Below, in pieces: positions 8,054-15,900 of a stretch of DNA of 32,373 bases. The position numbers were made by a program, and so were the translations under genes. The stretch is from HGM04593 sp045654885. GTDB lineage: Bacteria > Bacteroidota > Bacteroidia > Bacteroidales > Bacteroidaceae. Below the pieces are notes generated by a model, which worked only from the letters and a program-made list of their open reading frames with translations, made no database searches and had not been told where the DNA came from. Position 1 is the stretch's first letter, and the number at the start of each line of letters is the position of its first letter. The stretch spans positions 1 through 32,373 of the forward strand of contig JAZOOF010000052.1 in the NCBI GenBank assembly GCA_045654885.1. Direction: 5' to 3'.

Positions 8054-10369
8054 ATGAGAAGAACTTTTTTATCACTGTTCATCGCTTGTTGCAGCCTGTT
8101 TGCGGCTACCGCCCAGACAGCCGACTACAATGTAGTGCCGCTGCCACAGGAGATAAGAATTGAGAATGGAGCCGGCTTTGAACTAAGCGGCAAGACGGTC
8201 ATTGCCTACAACGGCGACAAGACAATGAAGCGCAATGCCCAGTTGCTTGCCCAATATATTAAGGAGAGCACCGGGCTTGAACTGAAGATAGTAAAGAGCA
8301 AGAAGAGCAAGGAGAATGCAATAAACCTTGCTATTGGCAACACTGTTGAAAACAAGGAGGGCTACAACCTTGCTGTAACCGAGAAGGGCATCGTTATTAC
8401 ATCCCCCACAGCTGCCGGAGCGTTCTACGGCATACAGACACTGCGCAAATCCCTGCCAGTTGCCACCGGAGAGAAGGTTGAGTTGCCTGCAGTGACAATT
8501 ACCGACTACCCACGCTTTGCCTACCGCGGAGCGCACCTTGACGTTTCGCGTCACTTCTTTACAAAGGACTCAATAAAGCGTTTCATTGACATGCTTGCAA
8601 TGCACAACATGAACCGTTTCCACTGGCACCTGACCGATGACCAGGGCTGGCGCTTCGAGGTGAAGAAATACCCCAAGCTCACCACCGTTGCAGCCGAGCG
8701 CGACGAGACTGTAATAGGTCGCAACAGCGGCGAGTATGACGGACAGCACTACGGTCCATTCTTCTACACACAGGAGGATTGCCGCGAGATTATCGCCTAT
8801 GCTGCCGAGCGTCACATAACCGTAATACCCGAGATTGACCTCCCGGGCCACATGCAGGCAGCCCTTGCCGCATACCCCGAGTATGGTTGCACAGGCGGCC
8901 CATACGAGGTTTGGAAGATGTGGGGTGTATCGGACAACGTGCTCTGTGCGGGCAACGATGCCACATTGGAGTTCATTGAGGATGTGCTCGATGAGGTAGT
9001 TGAGGTGTTCCCGTCGGAGTACATCCACGTTGGCGGCGACGAGTGCCCCAAGACACAGTGGGAGCAGTGCCCCAAATGCCAGGCACGCATAAAGGCGCTT
9101 GGCCTGAAGGACGACGAGAAGCACAGTGCCGAGATGTACTTGCAGAGCTTCGTAATCAACCATGCCGAGAAGTACCTGAACAGCAAAGGACGACAGATTA
9201 TAGGTTGGGACGAGATTCTTGAGGGCGGTCTTGCTCCAAACGCTACCGTTCACTCATGGCGCGGTATTGAAGGCGGCATTGAGGCTGCAAAGCAGGGACA
9301 CGACTGCATTATGTCACCTACAAGCTTCATGTATTTCGACTACTACCAGACAACTTATACCGACGAGGAGCCTTTGGCAATTGGCGGTTATGTTCCGGTT
9401 GAGAAGGTTTACAGCTTTGAGCCGATGGACGAGTCACTCACTCCCGAGGAGCAGAAGCACATCATTGGCGTGCAGGCTAACCTGTGGAGCGAGTATGTAC
9501 CCACATTCAGCCATGTAGAGTACATGGAGTTGCCACGTATGGCAGCGCTCTGCGAGGTGCAGTGGTGCGAGCCCGAGAAGAAGGAGTTCAACAACTTCAA
9601 GCAGCGTCTTATGCCACTTCTCAAGCTGTACGATGTCTACGGCTACAACTATGCAAAGCACATCCTTGACATTGAACCCGAGTTCGGAACAGACACCGAG
9701 CGCGGTGTAATTACAGCGACACTGAAGGTGATTGACGACACCCCAATCTACTACACTCTCGACGGCACAGAGCCCACAACAGAATCAACCCTCTACACTG
9801 CCCCAATTGAGATTACAGAAGCCTGCACATTGAAGGCAAAGGGTATTGGAGAGCGTGGTGCGACAAGAACACTCACCGAGCAGTTCTACTTCAGCAAGGC
9901 GACAGCAAAGCCAATTACAATGCTGCAGCCCATCCACGAGAAGTACACCTTCAAGGGCGGCATTACACTTGTCGACGGTTTGAAGGGCACCCCGAACTAC
10001 CGCACCGGCCGTTGGTTGGGATTCTGCCTCACCGACCTTGAGGCTGTTATTGACCTGAAGAAAGAGGAGGAGATTTCGCGTGTATCGTTCAACACAAGCG
10101 TGGACAAGGGCGACTGGGTGTTCGACCTCCTGGGACTCACTGTTTCGGCATCAAACGATGGCGAGAACTACACCATCCTCTTTGACGAGGAGTACCCCGA
10201 CCTCACAGCCGAGGACGAGAACAGAATTTACGAGCACAAGGCAGAGTTCGCACCCACCAAGGCACGCTACGTAAAGATTAAGGCGCTCTCGGACCGCGAC
10301 ATGCCGGCTTGGCACCCCGCTGTGGGTCACCCTGCATTCATTTTTATCGATGAGCTGGAGATTAATTGA
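8054..10369 (+). CDS. Secreted beta-N-acetylhexosaminidase (GH20)
   Basis: This 771-residue exported enzyme removes terminal beta-linked GlcNAc or GalNAc. The start at 8054 gives a clear signal peptide (MRRTFLSLFIACCSLFAATAQ). Residues about 25-155 form the GH20b N-terminal domain. The (beta/alpha)8 catalytic domain covers about 155-505 and contains YRGAHLDVSRHFF, FHWHLTDDQGWRFE, IPEIDLPGHMQA and HVGGDECPK. In the last, Asp329-Glu330 are the polarising and acid/base pair of substrate-assisted catalysis. A small beta domain typical of hexosaminidases follows (DDTPIYYTLDGTEPTTES, about 570-620), then a discoidin/F5-8 type C-like module (about 640-771). No lipobox is seen, so it is probably periplasmic. 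It has no SusC/D partner nearby. Likely substrates are host N/O-glycans or chitooligosaccharides. Confidence 0.96.
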   Translation: MRRTFLSLFIACCSLFAATAQTADYNVVPLPQEIRIENGAGFELSGKTVIAYNGDKTMKRNAQLLAQYIKESTGLELKIVKSKKSKENAINLAIGNTVENKEGYNLAVTEKGIVITSPTAAGAFYGIQTLRKSLPVATGEKVELPAVTITDYPRFAYRGAHLDVSRHFFTKDSIKRFIDMLAMHNMNRFHWHLTDDQGWRFEVKKYPKLTTVAAERDETVIGRNSGEYDGQHYGPFFYTQEDCREIIAYAAERHITVIPEIDLPGHMQAALAAYPEYGCTGGPYEVWKMWGVSDNVLCAGNDATLEFIEDVLDEVVEVFPSEYIHVGGDECPKTQWEQCPKCQARIKALGLKDDEKHSAEMYLQSFVINHAEKYLNSKGRQIIGWDEILEGGLAPNATVHSWRGIEGGIEAAKQGHDCIMSPTSFMYFDYYQTTYTDEEPLAIGGYVPVEKVYSFEPMDESLTPEEQKHIIGVQANLWSEYVPTFSHVEYMELPRMAALCEVQWCEPEKKEFNNFKQRLMPLLKLYDVYGYNYAKHILDIEPEFGTDTERGVITATLKVIDDTPIYYTLDGTEPTTESTLYTAPIEITEACTLKAKGIGERGATRTLTEQFYFSKATAKPITMLQPIHEKYTFKGGITLVDGLKGTPNYRTGRWLGFCLTDLEAVIDLKKEEEISRVSFNTSVDKGDWVFDLLGLTVSASNDGENYTILFDEEYPDLTAEDENRIYEHKAEFAPTKARYVKIKALSDRDMPAWHPAVGHPAFIFIDELEIN

Positions 10370-10399
10370 TAGACGAGGATTATAAAAGTCTATACACAG

Positions 10400-10436
10400 A
10401 AAAATCGCCACAAGCCTGAAACTTGTGGCGATTTTT
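10400..10436 (+). terminator. Terminator of the GH20 gene
   Basis: A perfect 15-bp stem (AAAAATCGCCACAAG with CTTGTGGCGATTTTT) and 7-nt loop lie 30 bp after the stop codon. The A/T ends allow it to work in both directions. Confidence 0.92.
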
Positions 10437-10448
10437 CTGTTTGCAAAC

Positions 10449-10615
10449 ACATCATGCGCAGCATACTCCTCCCTTGTTTTAGGGGAGGTGATCGAAGACC
10501 GGAGGGGTTAAAAGGAAAGGATTTTCGTGGCCGTAAGGCCGAGGAGAAGCAATATTACAGGGTATTATAGAACTCCCTCCGCTACGCTCGTCCCTCTTTG
10601 TCAAAGAGGGACAGT
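10449..10615. repeat. Interspersed hairpin-rich repeat, copy 1
   Basis: This 167-bp copy begins ACATCATGCG and contains CTCCTCCCTTGTTTTAGGGG, then a GACCGGAGGGGTT segment, the hairpin GGCCGTAAGGCC, CAATATTACAGGG and a final CCCTCTTTG-T-CAAAGAGGG palindrome. Copy 2 (10659-10826) repeats it in the same orientation with scattered changes. Confidence 0.88.
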
Positions 10616-10658
10616 TAGTTAGTCGCAGGTTAAAAAGGGGCAAATACTTAGCCACTCT

Positions 10659-10826
10659 ACATCATGCGAAGCACACTCCTCCACTGTTTTAGGGGAGGTG
10701 GTCGAAGACCGGAGGGGTTGAAAACGGAAGAATTTTCGTGGCCGTAAGGCCGAGAAGAAGCAATATTACAGGGTATTATAGAACTCCCTCCGCTGCGCTC
10801 GAACCTCTCAGCCAAAGAGAGACAGT
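10659..10826. repeat. Interspersed hairpin-rich repeat, copy 2
   Basis: This 168-bp direct copy of 10449-10615 starts 43 bp after copy 1 ends. The central block from GGCCGTAAGGCC through CAATATTACAGGGTATTATA is nearly unchanged. The terminal palindrome has decayed (CCTCTCAGCCAAAGAGAG). Confidence 0.88.
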
Positions 10827-10846
10827 GTTGTTCTGTCACTCATTTT

Positions 10847-10868
10847 GGGCAGACACAGCGGTCTGCCC
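10847..10868. repeat. Short inverted repeat (GGGCAGAC hairpin)
   Basis: GGGCAGAC and GTCTGCCC form an 8-bp perfect stem around the loop ACAGCG, just after repeat copy 2. There is no T-tract, so it is probably a small palindromic repeat and not a terminator. Confidence 0.6.
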
Positions 10869-10931
10869 CTACAGCAGCATCCCGACTCAACAAATAATAA
10901 AACGTTTATTTTACAACAACCATATATACAA

Positions 10932-10960
10932 CAAATCCGCACCTTTGAGATGCGGATTTG
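10932..10960 (-). terminator. Probable terminator of the bamD-rpoZ-DUF4293 operon
   Basis: CAAATCCGCA and TGCGGATTTG form a 10-bp perfect stem with a 9-nt loop, 24 bp after the DUF4293 stop codon. The following minus-strand tract (TTGTATATATGG) is T-rich but not a clean run. Confidence 0.55.
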
Positions 10961-10984
10961 TCTATTATTCGGGTTATCCTGTTA

Positions 10985-11452
10985 TCAGTCTCTCAAACGG
11001 AAACCGAGTGCTTTGGCAATAATCTTTGCCTCGCAACGGCGAAGGAGAAGAAATGCTATAAGATTCAATGTCAATGCCATGAATGGATAGAGCATTGGAA
11101 CCTCTATTGCCATTGATGAACCGCCGGAGAGTATCAGTGTATATACAAAGAAGAGTATGTAATAGCCGGCGAAAAGCAGCATTGTGAGTATTGTGACCCT
11201 CTTCTGCAGCTCAAAGTTGTCGAACAACGATACAAGCAAGCCAAAGAGGTTTACAATGCCTGTAAAGACCAGCAGTATGCCAAGGGCTATCACCGACCTT
11301 GAGACCTCGCCATCGGCTGCTGTGTACTTGAAGTTTGTCATTGCAGCCACTGCACCGTCGGCCTCGACAAAACCGGCAACGGGGGCAAGCAATGCAAGCA
11401 CTGTGAGCACAAGCGATGCCACGTACATCAGCTGATAGAAACGGAATTTCAT
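10985..11452 (-). CDS. DUF4293-family membrane protein
   Basis: This is a 155-residue protein with four predicted membrane helices, at about residues 6-28, 52-75, 85-110 and 118-138. The opening (MKFRFYQLMYVASLVLTVLA), the second helix (LGILLVFTGIVNLFGLLVSLFDN), the LQKRVTILTMLL loop and the Arg-rich end (FLLLRRCEAKIIAKALGFR) agree with DUF4293, a Bacteroidota family of unknown function. It follows rpoZ by 19 bp and is the last gene of the bamD operon, an arrangement common in the phylum. The context links it to envelope biogenesis or basic transcription only by position. No catalytic residues stand out. Confidence 0.82.
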   Translation of the reverse strand: MKFRFYQLMYVASLVLTVLALLAPVAGFVEADGAVAAMTNFKYTAADGEVSRSVIALGILLVFTGIVNLFGLLVSLFDNFELQKRVTILTMLLFAGYYILFFVYTLILSGGSSMAIEVPMLYPFMALTLNLIAFLLLRRCEAKIIAKALGFRLRD

Positions 11453-11471
11453 ATCAAAAAGGGGTTATGGA

Positions 11472-11810
11472 TTAAGCCTCCTCGCTCTCTACCTCCTTGG
11501 CAGGGTCGCGGAAATATACCTTGCCATCAAGGAACTCCTGCGCTGCAATGAGTGTTGGCTTTGGAAGTCTCTCGAAGTAGCGTGAAATCTCAATCTGCTC
11601 GTGATTCTCGAACTGCTCCTCAAGGTTGTCGGTAGATGATGAGAACTCGTTGAGTTTTCTGAGCAATTCCTCCTTCATCTCGGCTGCAATCTGGTTTGAA
11701 CGCTTGCCGATGATTGCAACAGACTCATATACGTTACCTGTTTCGTGTACAAAATCTGCCATGTTGCGTGTGACAGTGTTTGTTGGAGCATTTGTTTTCT
11801 TGTAATCCAT
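11472..11810 (-). CDS. rpoZ: DNA-directed RNA polymerase omega subunit, Bacteroidota type
   Basis: This is a 112-residue small acidic protein. I chose the start at 11810 (MDYKKTNAPTNTVTRNM) because Bacteroidales omega proteins typically begin with MDYKKT; an in-frame ATG four codons upstream is possible. The omega core is VYESVAIIGKRSNQIAAEMKEELLRKL, where the family's A/S-x-R-A/S-x-Q-I motif reads GKRSNQI. The C-terminal part (ERLPKPTLIAAQEFLDGKVYF) is typical of the phylum. Omega helps assemble the beta' subunit. It lies 23 bp after the bamD stop codon, the gene order common in Bacteroidota, which supports the call despite weak similarity to proteobacterial RpoZ. Confidence 0.88.
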   Translation of the reverse strand: MDYKKTNAPTNTVTRNMADFVHETGNVYESVAIIGKRSNQIAAEMKEELLRKLNEFSSSTDNLEEQFENHEQIEISRYFERLPKPTLIAAQEFLDGKVYFRDPAKEVESEEA

Positions 11811-11833
11811 TTTTATATTCAATTATTATATTA

Positions 11834-12649
11834 TTATTCCATTGTCTTGACAAACTTCATGGCCTCCTTGTAGTATTTATCGGCCTCTTTTATATGCTTG
11901 CTGTCGGGGAACTCGGTCTTGAAAGCATAGTACTCGTCAATTGTATTGCGGTAGCGCTCAAGCTTCTTCGCCTCGATACTCTTGTGGGCCATCTGGTACT
12001 TTGCCCTGAGTATAAGCACCGAGATATCCTCGCGAAGGGTTGTATATGGATAGTCCTTCAGTGCGTTCTGCGCCGTTACGATGCAAGCCTGGTAGTTGTT
12101 GCCGATGTAGGCCAAATCGCCCAAATCGTAATAGAGCTTTGCCGAGAGGTACATCTTCTTCACAAGCACATCGTGCATTTTCATTATCATATCCTGCGCC
12201 TCGGCATTGTGGCTGCTGTGAGGATAATACTCCATGAAGAGCTGCAGTTCGTTGATTGCCGCATAGGTATTCGACTGGTCGAGCTCGGGCTCGGGAGTAT
12301 CCATGAAGAGCGATTTTCCGGAATAGAAACGGGCATACTCGGCATACTCACCGCGGGGATAGTTCGAGTAGTGCAGCTTGAAATACTGCGATGCTGTCTC
12401 GTAGTCCTTGGACTCGTAGTAGCACCTTGCAAGCAGAATGAGCGACTCCTCGGCCTTGTCGCCGCCCTTGAGCATTGTAACCATAGACTCAAGCAGTTCG
12501 GCAGCCTGGGTGTACTTGCCCTCAAGGTAATATGCCTTTGCGGTTTCGTATCTATAGTCATAGTCATTGGTCTTGAACACCTTGTTATAACTGTCACAAG
12601 ATGTCAAGGCCACAACTATCGACAGAAGTATATATGCAATTCTCTTCAT
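11834..12649 (-). CDS. bamD: Outer membrane assembly lipoprotein BamD
   Basis: This 271-residue lipoprotein has a lipobox ending VALTSC (Cys18). It works with BamA to insert beta-barrel proteins into the outer membrane. The mature part is built of TPR-like helix pairs: YDYRYETAKAYYLEGKYTQAAELLESMV (about residues 31-58), AEESLILLARCYYESKDYETASQYFKLHYSNYPRGEYAEYA (about 66-106), then TYAAINELQLFMEYYPHSSHNAEAQDMI and three further pairs up to FPDSKHIKEADKYYKEAMKF. This is the YfiO/BamD pattern at normal length. It heads the operon bamD-rpoZ-DUF4293 and has its own promoter and a hairpin in its leader. Confidence 0.95.
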   Translation of the reverse strand: MKRIAYILLSIVVALTSCDSYNKVFKTNDYDYRYETAKAYYLEGKYTQAAELLESMVTMLKGGDKAEESLILLARCYYESKDYETASQYFKLHYSNYPRGEYAEYARFYSGKSLFMDTPEPELDQSNTYAAINELQLFMEYYPHSSHNAEAQDMIMKMHDVLVKKMYLSAKLYYDLGDLAYIGNNYQACIVTAQNALKDYPYTTLREDISVLILRAKYQMAHKSIEAKKLERYRNTIDEYYAFKTEFPDSKHIKEADKYYKEAMKFVKTME

Positions 12650-12678
12650 TCCTGTGGTTGTTTCCCTAACCTACATTC

Positions 12679-12697
12679 ATGCGCCTATTAGACGCAT
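12679..12697 (-). promoter_or_regulatory. Hairpin in the bamD leader
   Basis: ATGCGTCTAATAGGCGCAT on the minus strand forms an 8-bp stem (one G-T pair) with a 3-nt loop. It lies inside the predicted leader, 30 nt before the bamD start codon. It could affect translation or mRNA stability; its role is unproven. Confidence 0.5.
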
Positions 12698-12713
12698 TTA
12701 TTAAAAATTTCTG

Positions 12714-12745
12714 CAAAGATAGTGCTTTTTGGCAGAAAATACAAC
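12714..12745 (-). promoter_or_regulatory. bamD: Promoter of the bamD-rpoZ-DUF4293 operon
   Basis: GTTG (12742-12745) is followed after 20 bases by TATCTTTG (12714-12721), a full -7 match. The predicted start near 12707 gives a leader of about 58 nt. Confidence 0.68.
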
Positions 12746-12814
12746 CATAAAAAGCTCATTATTCATTACTAAAATTTAAATTATCGAAAAAAGTAGAGAC
12801 AAGATATAAAAACA

Positions 12815-12848
12815 GTTTCACCCGGCATTGTACAAAGCCGGGTGAAAC
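12815..12848 (-). terminator. Terminator of the GH27-GH16 gene
   Basis: A perfect 12-bp stem (GTTTCACCCGGC with GCCGGGTGAAAC) and 10-nt loop are followed on the minus strand by TGTTTTTAT. It lies about 110 bp after the stop codon. Confidence 0.85.
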
Positions 12849-12957
12849 CATATAATGCCGTGCCGTTTGGAGGCTCTTTAAATTTCTAAAAAACATTTTC
12901 TTATAAAAGCTGACAATATCTTTAAAGAAGAGCCGCATCAAACAGTCTTTGGAATAG

Positions 12958-15900
12958 TCACTTGACAACGACCTTTGTCCCTTCGACCATATACACCCCA
13001 CAAGGCAGGGCAAAATAGTGAATTCCGTTTACAAAAGCCTGAGCCACCTTGCGGCCTGCAACATCGTACACCTCGACATCACAGGGAGCGGCAACGCTCA
13101 CCTCCACTCCACCGTCAACAATCTGCACGGCAGCATCGCCATCCTCGCGCACATCAACCACGCCAACTGTGCCGTTGGTGTTCTCCATGCCCGGTGTCTG
13201 ATATACGCGCACCCAGTCGAAGCGTGTCTCGTAGGTGTGGTTTACGTCGGCGTCGGCAGCCCACGCATTGTTACCCACGCTCTGGTTGAGAATAAGGTGG
13301 AAATGCTTGTCGAACGGCCACTGACCCTGGTTCAGTTGCGACTGGTTTGTTGACTTTGTATAACGGCCGACCTCCTTGCCGTCGACATACCATATGAGTG
13401 ATGTAGCATCCCATTTGAGGCCATAAGTATGGTAACGGTCGTGTGATGTAGCAACGTTGAAGCTTGATTTCGGGTTATTTGTATTTCCAAGGTCGTATGT
13501 CCAGTTGCTATGTATTGTGTGCCAAGAGCGCTCCTGTGAGTCGATAGTCTCCCAGATGTCAATCTCGCCACAGTCGGGCCAACCGGCACTCTGATCCTCG
13601 GGCATCATCCAGAATGCAGGGAAGTTACCAGTCCATGGGTTGGACTTGATACGTGCCTCGACGTAACCGTATGTAAAGCCAAAGCGGTTGTTGCTCTTTA
13701 TACCGCCTGTAATCATTGGAACAGGGTCGCTCGCCATGTCGGGGTTGGGTATTGCACGTGCAACAAGGTCGCCGCCCTGCAGGTAGATTACCTCTTTGCT
13801 GTCACTGAGCCAACGGTTCCATGTCGCGCCGTAACGCTGGCAGCGCATCCACTTCTCGTCAACAGGCTGCGACATATCCTCGGCATTGAACTCGTCACTG
13901 AATACAAGCTGCCACTCGTTGCCTTCCTGTGGAACGAATTCGGCATAGAGCGCTACGTCACCGTCGACAAGCGAGCCGCTGACAACAGCCTTGCCGGCAA
14001 CAACAGGCAGCACATCCTCGCGCCACTGTGCGTTACCGTTCACCATCTGCCCGCCATTTAAATTGTGGCCATGGCGCACAACAACTTCGTTGCATACAAA
14101 ACCGGGCATACCGCGCAACACGGCTGTGAAGCCATTGCCGAGTGTAACGACCATTGGCAATGCAGTGTAGTTCTCACCATCGATGCTACCGTCAACGGTA
14201 TTCAAAGACAAAGCCTTGTTGCCTGTCACCAGGTTGAGCAGAAAATCGGCAACATAACCGCCATCGGCAACAATATTGTCCGAGCCATCGGAGTTGATAT
14301 TATCTGTGTCAACCTTCACACGTACACGATAGACACCGTCGGGGAGCACAGCAGGTATTTCACATGAGAGTTCACCATCCATCGCCAAGAGCTCGCTCGA
14401 CAACGCCGGTTTGCCATCACTTCCCAGCAATGCGGTAAAACGTCCGTCATTGTTGAGGTCGATATAGAGATAGGTGTTCTTTGCAGGCGCTTTAGCAAAC
14501 GCTACATCCAATGCCTTTGTATCGTACATTGCCACAGGCGATGAAGTAAAGTCGTAATATGCCTTGCCGGCAACATCAAATGGGTTACCGTTTAGGGTTA
14601 TGGTATTTTCCACATTGGCAGATGCGGCATCCTTGTCGAACGAGAGCGCATAGCCATCGCCACCCTGGCCGTTGCCGGCCTGTACAAAAGAGGCGGTCAG
14701 CACCACATCGCCATCAATATATTCTGCAGGGATTGTCACCTTGCCGTCCTTTACGACTGTTCCGGGGAGAAGAACCTCGCTGTACTGCTTTACGCCATGC
14801 AGCACCTCTTTGCCATCGAAGTTGTGGCCGTGAAGCACCTTTACCGCATCGAGCACATAACCTTCGTTGGGAGCAACTGTAAGCGCAAGCGCCTCACCGA
14901 ATGCCACTGTTGCGGGCAAAGCAGAACCATCGGCAGCAAGCAGTGCACCATTTTCGGCAACAGCTGAGAGTGCGCAGTTAGCGTTGTGCACATTCAGCAC
15001 CACGTCACATATTGCACCGCCGTTCTTGATGATACCGTTACCATCCTCGGCGCGGCCGGCTGGGTCAATGGAAGCCCAGTCGACCTTGTAACGCATGCGG
15101 TAGAAACCGGGAGCAATGTCGGCAGGGACAGTAAATGCAGGTGGGTTGAGCACGTTGGTATTTGAAACTCTCTCGCCCTTGCTGTTATATCCCGTTCCCG
15201 AACCCAAAGAGGGCTCGGCATATGAGAATGCCATGATATCGCTACCCGCAGGGATTGAACCGTCGGCATTCAATTTTGCCTCGAAAGCACCGTCCTGTCC
15301 GCGGTCAATGTATACAAAACCGTTCATCCATGTACCTGTAAAGCCAAACGAAGGAGTGACAGTCTCGCCTACCTTTGCATGGAATGTAGGGTTATCAATT
15401 TTGCTATATACCTTCAATGGTGTAGGCAACTGCAATGTCTGGCTGCCGAGCGAAACGCTGTTCAGGCGACGGCTGCCGTGAGTGTAGCCCTGACTCTTGT
15501 CAAAGACAATAGGATAATCCTCGGTTACAACAGGTGCATTCTTGCTTACAAGTTCCATCTTGTCAATGTCGCCCATATATCCGCTCTCATTGAAAAGGCG
15601 CACTACATTCTCGCCCTTTTCGAGCACGACATCAAACTCGGCCGAACCGACAGTGCCCCAGCCTCCTGAATTGCCTGTATAGACAATCGCTTCACCGCCA
15701 TTGACGCTAAGTTTCATTGTGCGGTCATCGCCTGTCACAAAATAAACGCGCAAGGTGTACTCGCCACCCTCCTTGCTGTATACATTACGCCACTGAAGGT
15801 CGTTGCTGTCGCGGTTACCGAGCCAGCCCACAGCCACACCGCCCGAGCATCCGTTCTTCTCGGAATAGATTGCAGTGCCATAGACCTCGTTGTTCTTGAT

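Larger units (their letters stand above)
10370..10984. other. Gene-free stretch with repeats and hairpins
   Basis: These 615 bp separate the convergent GH20 and DUF4293 genes. They hold the GH20 terminator (10400-10436), two copies of a ~167-bp repeat (10449-10615 and 10659-10826), a GGGCAGAC hairpin (10847-10868) and the probable terminator of the bamD operon (10932-10960). No frame in it looks like a protein. Confidence 0.8.
12650..12957. other. Intergenic stretch between GH27-GH16 and bamD
   Basis: These 308 bp contain the bamD leader hairpin and promoter on the right, and the terminator of the GH27-GH16 gene on the left. No small gene is convincing. Confidence 0.8.

Noticed and set aside
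10449..10826. Repeats considered as a CRISPR array
   Set aside because: There are only two long copies, no short regular spacers and no cas genes.
11780..12691. 303-codon open frame on the plus strand opposite bamD and rpoZ
   Set aside because: It is antisense to well-recognised genes and has no family-like blocks. Long antisense frames recur opposite glyA, GH20, GH27-GH16 and GH2 here and follow from codon use.
12759..13013. 84-codon minus-strand open frame across the GH27-GH16 terminator
   Set aside because: It spans the strong terminator hairpin and overlaps the end of the fusion gene in another frame.
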